A DNA stretch of 6,841 bases, taken from positions 1 to 6,841 of the forward strand of contig LUYY01000134.1 in NCBI GenBank assembly GCA_001603415.1, read 5' to 3'. The position numbers were made by a program, and so were the translations under genes. Below the pieces are notes generated by a model. That model had not been told where the DNA came from. It searched no databases and worked only from the letters and a program-made list of their open reading frames with translations. This DNA comes from Bacteroidales bacterium Bact_07 (GTDB lineage: Bacteria; Bacteroidota; Bacteroidia; Bacteroidales; Tenuifilaceae). Of this stretch, positions 1 to 5,412 are shown in pieces (position 1 is the stretch's first letter; every line of letters starts with the position of its first letter).

Positions 1-77
1 TGAATCTTGAATCTTGAATCTTGAATCTTGAATCTTGAATCTTGAATCTTGAATCTTGAATCCTGAATCCTGAATCC
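1..77. repeat. Heptanucleotide tandem repeat (TGAATCT)n at left edge
   Basis: Eight exact TGAATCT units occupy 1-56, followed by three TGAATCC units at 57-77. The array begins at the first base of the window, so its true length is unknown. Two CTTTATC heptamers follow at 96-109. No reading frame of note crosses it. Pure units of this kind are prone to slipped-strand length change. Function unknown. Confidence 0.95.
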
Positions 78-131
78 CTTTCCCCTATCCAAGTTCTTTA
101 TCCTTTATCCTGCTTTTCGGAGTTATTGCCG

Positions 132-204
132 CTCTTTGCATTGTTTTCCTGTTGCAATGCAACGTTTCCCCCTTGCTCTTTGGTCTATTCATGGCGTGCA
201 TCGC
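132..204 (+). repeat. Module M1, copy a (degenerate)
   Basis: This is the first of five copies of a palindrome-rich module (others at 551, 1116, about 3597 and 4113). It starts with CTCTTTGCA and ends with GCGTGCATCGC, with a shared CTTGCTCTTTGG in the middle. In better-preserved copies GCGATGCA near the start pairs with TGCATCGC at the end. Here the left arm is altered to GCAATGCA, so the pairing is weakened. The segment 205-290 that follows contains the short palindrome GCCCCTACGGGGG at 241-253 and otherwise shows nothing identifiable. Confidence 0.75.
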
Positions 205-351
205 TACTTGTGGTGGTACCCTATATACTACAAAGGTTCAGCCCCTACGGGGGCGGGAAATGTTGTTCGTTGTTCGTGGAAAACGACAAACGACCTCACC
301 CCTGCCCCTCTCCTGAAGGGAGAGGGAAGCGGAGGAAGTAACCAGCGGCAT

Positions 352-492
352 AAAAGCCTGACCCGCTAATGGGTCGGGGGTGGAACGTGGCGCTGGGCCG
401 GGTAAGCGATACCACAAAAGCCCCGCTGCAGGTGTGGCGAATTGTATCGCGTGGCAGTTCCACCCCCGGGGCACCCATCGGGTCGGGCTTTT
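352..492 (+). other. 141-bp foldable core of M2, copy A
   Basis: The outer helix pairs AAAAGCCTGACCCG with CGGGTCGGGCTTTT at the opposite end (one T-G wobble). It is followed by a 3-nt bulge and ATGGGT pairing with ACCCAT. The next helix, GGGGGTGGAAC with GTTCCACCCCC, is perfect in this copy only. Inside it GCGATAC pairs with GTATCGC. The terminal hairpin, CCCCGCTGCAGGTGTGG, has one mismatch and two wobbles. The fold was drawn by eye, without an energy calculation. Confidence 0.6.
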
Positions 493-510
493 CGGCCTTG
501 ATTTTCTTTG

Positions 511-540
511 GTTCTTTCTTGTATCAAGACAAGAAAGAAC
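511..540. repeat. Perfect 12-bp hairpin, copy A
   Basis: The arms are GTTCTTTCTTGT and ACAAGAAAGAAC around the loop ATCAAG. The same 30 bases recur at 1076-1105 and 4072-4101. No T-tract follows on either strand, so it does not look like an intrinsic terminator. Confidence 0.85.
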
Positions 541-550
541 GCATAAATCG

Positions 551-695
551 CTCTTTGCAATGTTCCCCTTTTGCGATGCATAGCTTCCCCCTTGCTCTTT
601 GGATTATGCAATGCGTGCATCGCCAAATATTTGGGTATGACTCTACACCCAGGGTTAAAACCCTGGGCTAATCCTATTTGCCCTTACAGGGCGAT
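551..695 (+). repeat. Module M1, copy b (extended form)
   Basis: The core 551-623 has the arms GCGATGCA (573-580) and TGCATCGC (616-623). The extension adds two further palindromes. CCCAGGGTT (648-656) is inverted as AACCCTGGG (659-667), and GCCCTTACAGGGC lies at 680-692. The last 91 bases, 605-695, are identical to 3651-3741 on the far side of uvrB, so the two are recently related or kept alike by recombination. Confidence 0.85.
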
Positions 696-696
696 A

Positions 697-788
697 AATG
701 CACGCGTCTGTAGAGGCGCACAAACATTTGGGTTACGCACTGCGTGCATCTATTAATGCACGCGTCTGAAGACGCGCGCAAACATTTG
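697..788. repeat. Pair of 34-bp direct repeats with 58-bp period
   Basis: Segments 697-730 and 755-788 match at 31 of 34 positions, beginning AATGCACGCGTCTG and ending CAAACATTTG. The second contains the inverted pair CGCGTCT (761-767) and AGACGCG (770-776). Directly after it, AACATTT and AAATGTT (781-796) form another inverted pair. CCCTACGGG at 801-809 is a short palindrome like those at 241 and 1226. No gene is visible in 696-855. Confidence 0.8.
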
Positions 789-916
789 TAAATGTTAAGT
801 CCCTACGGGGTGGGTAACGTTTTTCGTTGCTTGTTGTTTGGTGTTCGTATAAAACCGACCTCACCCTTGCCCCTCTCCTGAAGGGAGAGGGGAGCGGAGG
901 AAGTAACCAGCGGCAT

Positions 917-1057
917 AAAAGCCTGACCCGCTAATGGGTCGGGGGTGGAACGTGGCGCTGGGCCGGGTAAGCGATACCACATGAGCCACGCCGCAGGCGT
1001 GGGGAATTGTATCGCGTGGCAGTTCCAGCCCCGGGGCACCCATCGGGTCGGGCTTTT
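917..1057 (+). other. 141-bp foldable core of M2, copy B
   Basis: The outer helix is 917-930 with 1044-1057, bulge 931-933, then 934-939 with 1038-1043. The next helix is 940-951 with 1022-1033 and has one mismatch. GCGATAC (971-977) pairs with GTATCGC (1009-1015). The apical hairpin is a perfect CCACGCC/GGCGTGG around GCA (986-1002). Relative to copy A, two apical pairs change from G-U-type wobble to full pairing and one mismatch is repaired. The core could be a structured RNA or a DNA hairpin; no promoter was identified. Confidence 0.6.
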
Positions 1058-1075
1058 CGGCCTTGATTTTCTTTG

Positions 1076-1105
1076 GTTCTTTCTTGTATCAAGACAAGAA
1101 AGAAC
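1076..1105. repeat. Perfect 12-bp hairpin, copy B
   Basis: These bases are identical to 511-540 and 4072-4101: GTTCTTTCTTGT, loop ATCAAG, ACAAGAAAGAAC. The element sits 18 bp after the foldable core in this copy. Confidence 0.85.
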
Positions 1106-1115
1106 GCATAAATCG

Positions 1116-1187
1116 CTCTTTGCAATGTTCCCCTTTTGCGATGCATAGCTTACCCTTGCTCTTTGGATTATGCAATGCGTGCATCGC
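1116..1187 (+). repeat. Module M1, copy c (short form)
   Basis: This matches 551-623 with a one-base deletion and few changes. It keeps the GCGATGCA and TGCATCGC arms but lacks the extension with the CCCAGGGTT palindrome; the match stops right after GCATCGC. Confidence 0.82.
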
Positions 1188-1197
1188 ATTATGTACT

Positions 1198-1248
1198 GGA
1201 TTACCATGCCTGCTACTAATATTACGCCCCTACGGGGCTAAAAACGCT
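1198..1248 (+). repeat. GGATTACC segment shared with 3787-3837
   Basis: The 51 bases match 3787-3837 at 42 positions by eye, including CTAATATTA and the palindrome GCCCCTACGGGGC at 1226-1238. In the second array the same segment lies between M1 and M2, so it appears to be a third, shorter module. Confidence 0.65.
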
Positions 1249-1292
1249 ATACTAAATCTTGAATCCTGCTTTGCGGAACAGGCTCAGGAATT

Positions 1293-1383
1293 TGAAATCT
1301 GAAATCTGAAATCTGAAATATGAAATCTGGAATCTGGAATCTGAAATCTGGAATCTGAAATCTGGAATCTGAAATCTGGAATC
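1293..1383. repeat. Heptanucleotide tandem repeat (TGRAATC)13
   Basis: Thirteen consecutive 7-bp units, mostly TGAAATC and TGGAATC, with one TGAAATA at 1314-1320. The last seven units partly alternate between the two forms, which suggests expansion of a 14-bp double unit. The array is bracketed by similar direct repeats of about 24 bp (1261-1284 and 1379-1402, 21 of 24 matching), each containing GCTTTGCGG. It ends 75 bp before the uvrB start, so length changes would alter the uvrB upstream region. Confidence 0.93.
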
Positions 1384-1444
1384 CCGCTTTGCGGTTCAGG
1401 CTAATTATCGTTTTGTTCGCGACTTACTGTACTCTATTTTTTAC

Positions 1445-1452
1445 TACTTTTG
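1445..1452 (+). promoter_or_regulatory. Possible Bacteroidota -7 promoter element for uvrB
   Basis: TACTTTTG fits the Bacteroidota -7 consensus TAnnTTTG and lies only 6 bp before the uvrB ATG, so transcription from it would give an almost leaderless mRNA. The nearest upstream TTTTG (1411-1415) is 29 bp away, longer than the usual spacing of about 19-20 bp to the -33 element. An eight-base match in AT-rich DNA can arise by chance. Confidence 0.25.
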
Positions 1453-1458
1453 TCTATT

Positions 1459-3465
1459 ATGGAATTCAAACTAATCTCCGATTTTAAACCTGCTGGAGAT
1501 CAGCCCGAAGCGATAAAACAGCTTACCGAGGGGTTGATTCGTGGCGATAGGTACCAAACCCTACTGGGGGTAACTGGATCGGGCAAAACATTTACTATTG
1601 CCAACGTAATCGCCAACCTAAACCGCCCTGTTTTGGTGCTTAGCCATAACAAAACCCTAGCTGCTCAGCTTTACGGAGAGTTTAAAGCCTTTTTCCCTCA
1701 AAACGCAGTTGAATACTTTGTTTCTTACTACGATTACTACCAACCCGAAGCCTACCTACCCGTAACAGACACATACATAGAAAAAGACCTTTCCATTAAC
1801 GATGAGATTGAAAAACTACGACTCAGTGCCACCTCATCGTTACTTTCCGGCCGACGCGATGTAATTGTTGTTTCTTCGGTTTCATGCCTATATGGCATTG
1901 GGAATCCTCAGGATTTTTACAATAGTAAGATAAACCTTAAGGTTGGACAAAAAATAACCCGCAACTACTTTCTTCGCCAATTAGTTGATAGCCTTTATTC
2001 GCGCAACGAGGTTGAATTTAAACGAGGCACATTCAGGGTTAAAGGCGATAGTGTTGATGTTTACCTCGCCTATGGCGACAGGGGTATTCGTATCATTTTT
2101 TGGGGCGACGAAATCGAAACCATTGAGGAGTTTGACCCAATTTCAGGACACTTTATTGAAACGTTAGAGGAAACCGTTATTTATCCGGCAAACATCTTTA
2201 TCGCTGGTAAGGAACGAATAAATGAGGCTATAAGGCAAATACAGGATGATTTGGTAAAACAAATCGATTTTTTTCAGAGCCAAGGTCGATTCCTTGAGGC
2301 AAAGCGAATAAAGGAGCGAGTGGAGTACGACCTGGAGATGATACGCGAACTGGGATACTGCCCGGGTATCGAGAACTACTCCCGCTACTTCGATGGTCGA
2401 CCTCCGGGCATGCGCCCGTTCTGCCTGCTCGATTATTTCCCCGACGATTTTATAACTGTTATCGACGAAAGCCATGTTACCATACCCCAGATCAGGGCCA
2501 TGTATGGTGGCGACAACTCCCGCAAGCAAACCCTTGTTGAGTATGGGTTCCGCTTGCCTGCTGCTATCGATAATCGCCCACTCCGGTTCGAGGAGTTTGA
2601 ACAATTAGTTGGCCAAACCATTTTTGTTAGTGCTACCCCAGCCGACTATGAACTAACCAAAAGCCAGGGCGTTGTGGTTGACCAGGTGGTTAGGCCTACC
2701 GGCCTACTCGACCCACCAATTATAGTTCGTCCCTGCCAAACCCAAGTTGACGACTTGATTGGGGAGATAAACCAATGCGTGGCTCGCAACGAACGCGTTT
2801 TAGTTACAACCCTAACCAAACGTATGGCCGAGGAACTCACAAAATACCTTGCCCGGCTGGATATCCGATGCAGGTATATCCACTCCGATGTCGATACCCT
2901 TGAACGCGTTCAAATCATGGAAGACTTACGCAAAGGGCTCTTCGATGTCTTGGTTGGCGTTAACCTGCTCCGCGAAGGACTCGATTTACCTGAAGTTTCC
3001 CTCGTTGCCATTCTCGACGCCGATAAGGAAGGCTTTTTGCGCTCAGCACGATCGCTTACCCAAACTGCCGGTAGAGCCGCACGAAACATCAATGGCCGTG
3101 TAATAATGTATGCCGATAAAATAACTGATTCCATGCGCGTTACTATCGACGAAACCAATCGCCGACGCGAAAAACAATTGCGGTATAACGAGAAGCATGG
3201 CATTACCCCAACCCAAATAGTTAAAGCCCATAAATCCATACTGGGAGGTAAGCAAACCGGCGCAAAGGTTTACGTGGAACCCGAAAAGGTTGACTATGCA
3301 GCCGATCCGGTTGTTAAATACATGACCCGTACCCAGTTGCTTGATGCCATTGAGCATGCACGTAAAGCCATGGAAGCCGAAGCCAAGCAACTCAACTTCA
3401 TAGAAGCCGCCCGGTACCGCGACGAAATGTATGCCCTACAAAAAATGCTCGATAGCAAAATTTAA
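1459..3465 (+). CDS. uvrB: Excinuclease ABC subunit UvrB
   Basis: UvrB is the damage-verification helicase of nucleotide excision repair. It is loaded on DNA by UvrA and then recruits UvrC for incision. The 668-residue product has the normal family length and appears intact. Visible motifs: Walker A GVTGSGKT (37-44); the beta-hairpin tyrosines in YYDYYQPEAY (90-99) that insert between DNA strands; the Walker B-type VIDESH (334-339); the helicase motif QTAGRAARN (535-543); and a C-terminal UVR motif, about 627-663, for contact with UvrC. I chose ATG 1459 because MEFKLISDFKPAGDQPEAI matches the usual UvrB start. An in-frame TTG at 1450 would add three residues but overlaps the possible promoter element. 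No Shine-Dalgarno is evident. The gene is monocistronic here, with repeat arrays on both sides and no clear terminator downstream. Confidence 0.98.
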   Translation: MEFKLISDFKPAGDQPEAIKQLTEGLIRGDRYQTLLGVTGSGKTFTIANVIANLNRPVLVLSHNKTLAAQLYGEFKAFFPQNAVEYFVSYYDYYQPEAYLPVTDTYIEKDLSINDEIEKLRLSATSSLLSGRRDVIVVSSVSCLYGIGNPQDFYNSKINLKVGQKITRNYFLRQLVDSLYSRNEVEFKRGTFRVKGDSVDVYLAYGDRGIRIIFWGDEIETIEEFDPISGHFIETLEETVIYPANIFIAGKERINEAIRQIQDDLVKQIDFFQSQGRFLEAKRIKERVEYDLEMIRELGYCPGIENYSRYFDGRPPGMRPFCLLDYFPDDFITVIDESHVTIPQIRAMYGGDNSRKQTLVEYGFRLPAAIDNRPLRFEEFEQLVGQTIFVSATPADYELTKSQGVVVDQVVRPTGLLDPPIIVRPCQTQVDDLIGEINQCVARNERVLVTTLTKRMAEELTKYLARLDIRCRYIHSDVDTLERVQIMEDLRKGLFDVLVGVNLLREGLDLPEVSLVAILDADKEGFLRSARSLTQTAGRAARNINGRVIMYADKITDSMRVTIDETNRRREKQLRYNEKHGITPTQIVKAHKSILGGKQTGAKVYVEPEKVDYAADPVVKYMTRTQLLDAIEHARKAMEAEAKQLNFIEAARYRDEMYALQKMLDSKI

Positions 3466-3500
3466 GTTGATGGTTGTTTGTTGATTGTTAATAGTTTGAG
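3466..3500. repeat. Heptamer-periodic stretch after uvrB
   Basis: Beginning at the base after the uvrB stop, five 7-bp units each start with GTT: GTTGATG, GTTGTTT, GTTGATT, GTTAATA, GTTTGAG. The units have diverged but the 7-bp phase is exact. Confidence 0.7.
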
Positions 3501-3516
3501 AATGACCCGTCCTCTC

Positions 3517-3546
3517 ATGTCATGCTGAGCACCGTCGAAGCATCTC
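3517..3546 (+). repeat. GTCATGCTGAGC-type dispersed repeat fragment
   Basis: GTCATGCTGAGC at 3519-3530 is followed by a GTCGAAGCATCT-type continuation (3534-3545). From memory, sequences of this form recur between genes in many Bacteroidota genomes. An inverted fragment, GCTCAGTATGAC, lies at 4398-4409, so the two bracket the second modular array. The rest of 3501-3596 shows nothing else. Confidence 0.45.
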
Positions 3547-3596
3547 TTTGTAACCTCTATCCTTTTTATATCTTTTGATTAGCTGCCCCTAAATTA

Positions 3597-3741
3597 CTTT
3601 TTGGGATGTTCTCCTTTTGCGATGCAACGCTTCTCCCTAACTCTTTGGCCTATGCAATGCGTGCATCGCCAAATATTTGGGTATGACTCTACACCCAGGG
3701 TTAAAACCCTGGGCTAATCCTATTTGCCCTTACAGGGCGAT
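3597..3741 (+). repeat. Module M1, copy d (extended form)
   Basis: The left boundary is approximate. It carries GCGATGCA and TGCATCGC arms, the CCCAGGGTT/AACCCTGGG palindrome (3694-3713) and GCCCTTACAGGGC (3726-3738). Positions 3651-3741 are identical to 605-695. Confidence 0.82.
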
Positions 3742-3786
3742 TAATACTAGTGCGCACAGGCGTGTGGAGATGCGCGCAAACGAGGA

Positions 3787-3837
3787 GGATTACCCTGCTT
3801 GCTCCTAATATTATGCCCCTATGGAGCTGAAAATGTT
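3787..3837 (+). repeat. GGATTACC segment, second copy
   Basis: It matches 1198-1248 at 42 of 51 positions. The palindrome is degenerate here (GCCCCTATGGAGC, 3815-3827). Confidence 0.62.
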
Positions 3838-3911
3838 AAACGTGGAAAACCGACCTCACCCATGCCCCTCTCCTTTCAGGAGATGGGAGCGGAAGATGCA
3901 AGCAATGGCAT

Positions 3912-4052
3912 AAAAGCCTGACCCGGCAATGGGTCGGGGGTGGAACGTGGCGGTGGGCTTAGTAAGCGATACCACATGAGTCACGCCACAGGCGTGGCGA
4001 ATAGTATCGCGTGGCAGTTCCACCCGCGGGGCACCCATCGGGTCGGGCTTTT
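3912..4052 (+). other. 141-bp foldable core of M2, copy C
   Basis: The outer 14-bp helix, the ATGGGT/ACCCAT helix and GCGATAC/GTATCGC are unchanged from copies A and B. Several of the changes fall in the bulge (CTA to GCA), the internal region around 3952-3962 and the apical loop (GCA to ACA). One change does fall in a helix (GTTCCACCCGC, one mismatch). Confidence 0.6.
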
Positions 4053-4071
4053 TCAGCCTTGATTTTCTTTG

Positions 4072-4101
4072 GTTCTTTCTTGTATCAAGACAAGAAAGAA
4101 C
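4072..4101. repeat. Perfect 12-bp hairpin, copy C
   Basis: These 30 bases are identical to those at 511-540 and 1076-1105, although the surrounding sequence in this copy has diverged. Confidence 0.85.
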
Positions 4102-4112
4102 ATGTAAATAGA

Positions 4113-4254
4113 TCTTTGGAATGTTCTCCTTTTGCGATGCAACGCTTCCACCTTGCTCTTTGGTCTATGCATGGCGTGCATCGCCAAATATTGGTATACC
4201 TCTACACCCAGGGTTAAAACCCTGGACTAATTCGATTTGCCCTTACAGGGCGAT
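4113..4254 (+). repeat. Module M1, copy e (extended form)
   Basis: It has the arms GCGATGCA and TGCATCGC (ending at 4184), then the CCCAGGGTT palindrome with one mismatch (CCCTGGA on the right arm) and GCCCTTACAGGGC. It ends the second array. Confidence 0.8.
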
Positions 4255-4302
4255 TAGCAAAGTAAACACGCATCAGGTGTTGCGCGCGAACGAAGGGATT
4301 TA

Positions 4303-4381
4303 ACTGATAGTTGACAGTTGATGGCTTGATAGTTAAAAAGGTCAGGGCTTTCTTTTTATCCTTTATCCTTTAACCTTTTAA
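4303..4381. repeat. Two heptamer-periodic stretches
   Basis: 4303-4338 contains CTGATA, GTTGACA, GTTGATG, an eight-base GCTTGATA and GTTAAAA. 4354-4381 contains TTTTATC, CTTTATC, CTTTAAC and CTTTTAA. The second resembles the CTTTATC pair at 96-109. Confidence 0.6.
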
Positions 4382-4397
4382 TGGATTCCTCGCAGAT

Positions 4398-4409
4398 GCT
4401 CAGTATGAC
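4398..4409 (-). repeat. Inverted GTCATRCTGAGC fragment
   Basis: GCTCAGTATGAC is the reverse complement of GTCATACTGAGC and differs by one base from the + strand copy at 3519-3530. Confidence 0.4.
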
Positions 4410-4443
4410 AAGGAACGTAGATAGTTGTTTGACTTCGTTTAAA

Positions 4444-4562
4444 GGTTCACGGTTCACGGTTCACGAACCTCCTTTAACTTTTCACTTTTAGCTTTCCAAA
4501 CAAGGCATTCCCATTCAGTAGGGTATTTTTTCTCTTTAACTTTTCACTTTTAACTTTTCCCT
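4444..4562. repeat. Three further heptamer tandem stretches
   Basis: 4444-4464 is GGTTCAC three times. 4473-4493 is TTTAACT, TTTCACT, TTTAGCT. 4535-4562 is TTTAACT, TTTCACT, TTTAACT, TTTCCCT. The last two are related and separated by 41 unique bases. The rest of 4563-4721 is AT-rich leader DNA with an A/T-only run around 4634-4662; a promoter probably lies here but none can be fixed. Confidence 0.75.
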
Positions 4563-4721
4563 ACCCCCTTCCCCAACCCTAACACCATTTTTATCCCCAT
4601 AAACAAAGATTTTATCAACAAAATTTGCATGTGAAAAAAAAATATATTATTTTTAAAAAATATTTCAATTGACTGGAACTAAATTCTCTAAACACTATTT
4701 ATTAACTTAACACTTACAGCT

Positions 4722-5264
4722 ATGAGAAAACTATTTTTTGCAGCAGCCATGTTGCTCCTTAGCCAGGCTGGCTTTGGGCAGGCAGTAAAGGATAATGCGG
4801 TTATACCGGTATCCATTACACTAAATTCTATTTTGAGGCTCACAGTCACTTCCGGAGGTAACATTCAATTCGTTGTAAACACAATTGATCAGTACACAAA
4901 TGGTATTGCCAATAGTGCACAGTACACAACTAATTTCGTAGTATCCTCTTCAAGAGATTTTAACGTAACATTAGGCGCTGAAGATGCAAGTTTCATTGGC
5001 TTAGAAACAGGCGGAACAATGGATCTGGCATTCTTACGTTATACAATGGATGGTGCTGGTGGTGGTACTATTGCTGGAATACAAGAATTATCTGATTTGA
5101 CAGCCCCAACTACTGTAGTAAGACAATCTGCTGGAGGAAATTTATTATACGAAATTCAATGGGAACTGGGGACGACGGGTGGAACGGCCGGTTCCTTACT
5201 TGCTGCCAACCTTCCAGCTGATATTTATGTAACCAATGTTTTCCTTAATCTAGCTCCACAATAG
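4722..5264 (+). CDS. Secreted beta-rich protein, first gene of exported cluster
   Basis: I do not recognise a named family with certainty. The 180-residue product starts with a signal peptide (MRKLFFAAAMLLLSQAGFG), with cleavage likely after residue 19 or 21. There is no lipobox cysteine and no cysteine anywhere. The mature part alternates hydrophobic and polar residues and is rich in Thr, Gly, Asn and Val, as in an all-beta, Ig-like fold. It ends with a hydrophobic strand (about 168-177) that could serve in strand exchange or anchoring. Residues 53-62 (NTIDQYTNGI) and the C-terminal N-x-P-x-x-I-Y pattern (163-169) recur in the next gene. The start is the only good ATG before the signal sequence; no Shine-Dalgarno is visible. 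A structural subunit or surface protein is plausible but inferred only. Confidence 0.85.
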   Translation: MRKLFFAAAMLLLSQAGFGQAVKDNAVIPVSITLNSILRLTVTSGGNIQFVVNTIDQYTNGIANSAQYTTNFVVSSSRDFNVTLGAEDASFIGLETGGTMDLAFLRYTMDGAGGGTIAGIQELSDLTAPTTVVRQSAGGNLLYEIQWELGTTGGTAGSLLAANLPADIYVTNVFLNLAPQ

Positions 5265-5275
5265 TAAAAAACATT

Positions 5276-5387
5276 TGAGGCTGTCTTAAATATTGCAAGG
5301 AAACTTCAGAACTTTTTTGGCAAAACTGAAGGTTGAGTTTATTGTGATTATTACAAGTTCTTAATTTTACTATTTAAGACAGCCTCA
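5276..5387. mobile_element. 112-bp MITE-like element with 17-bp terminal inverted repeats
   Basis: TGAGGCTGTCTTAAATA (5276-5292) is perfectly inverted at 5371-5387. The 78 bp between are AT-rich and non-coding, with an internal inverted pair CTTCAG (5304-5309) and CTGAAG (5326-5331). ATT occurs just outside each end (5273-5275 and 5387-5389, the latter overlapping the right end by one base), which might be a short target duplication but is weak. The GAGGCTGTCT end resembles insertion-sequence ends I recall from Bacteroidota. The long loop argues against an intrinsic terminator, though a hairpin here could still reduce read-through between the flanking genes. Confidence 0.6.
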
Positions 5388-5412
5388 TTGAATTTTTACT
5401 TAACCAGCTCCC

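Larger units (their letters stand above)
291..540 (+). repeat. Module M2, copy A
   Basis: This aligns without gaps to 856-1105, with about ten differences, and to 3851-4101 with more. Parts in order: a CCTCACC lead-in; a hairpin with arms CCCCTCTCC (305-313) and GGAGAGGG (319-326); a spacer; the 141-bp foldable core 352-492; a T-rich linker; and the 30-bp hairpin 511-540. Short frames run through it on both strands, but they arise from palindromic GC-rich repeat DNA and recur in shifted frames in the other copies. I do not call them genes. The orientation label is arbitrary and only marks that all copies point the same way. Confidence 0.85.
856..1105 (+). repeat. Module M2, copy B
   Basis: This is the same length as copy A, offset by exactly 565 bp, and about 96-97% identical to it by eye. 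The leading hairpin is perfect here: CCCCTCTCC (870-878) pairs with GGAGAGGGG (884-892) around TGAAG. The foldable core is 917-1057 and the 30-bp hairpin is 1076-1105. A 134-codon minus-strand frame at 803-1207 covers it but is treated as spurious, because it is made of repeat sequence and has no recognisable protein features. Confidence 0.88.
3851..4101 (+). repeat. Module M2, copy C
   Basis: This is the most diverged of the three M2 copies, but it has the same order of parts and is one base longer in the linker after the core. The leading hairpin has a changed loop (TTTCA instead of TGAAG) and one mismatch in the arms. The foldable core is 3912-4052, again 141 bp, and the 30-bp hairpin is 4072-4101. 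Short frames on both strands are repeat-derived and not called as genes. Confidence 0.85.

Noticed and set aside
352..492. Integron attC site
   Set aside because: The size and imperfect palindrome are suggestive, but the outer ends lack the GTTRRRY and RYYYAAC core sites and there is no integrase or cassette gene.
511..540. Intrinsic terminator
   Set aside because: The stem is AT-rich and no run of T follows on either strand.
369..671. 100-codon plus-strand open frame and its shorter relatives at 945-1148 and 4011-4217
   Set aside because: They read through the foldable core and the 30-bp hairpin; the protein-like similarity between them follows from DNA repeat identity, and no codon-level constraint is visible.
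803..1207. 134-codon minus-strand open frame
   Set aside because: It lies wholly in repeat DNA, no family or signal is recognisable, and the corresponding frames in the other M2 copies are shorter and start or stop elsewhere.
1293..1383. CRISPR array
   Set aside because: Units are 7 bp and contiguous with no spacers, so this is a simple tandem repeat.
1450..1458. TTG start for uvrB, three codons upstream
   Set aside because: The ATG at 1459 gives the usual UvrB N-terminus, and the TTG overlaps a possible -7 promoter element.
2164..2604. 146-codon minus-strand frame inside uvrB
   Set aside because: It is an antisense shadow of a clearly conserved gene and has no start context or recognisable domain.
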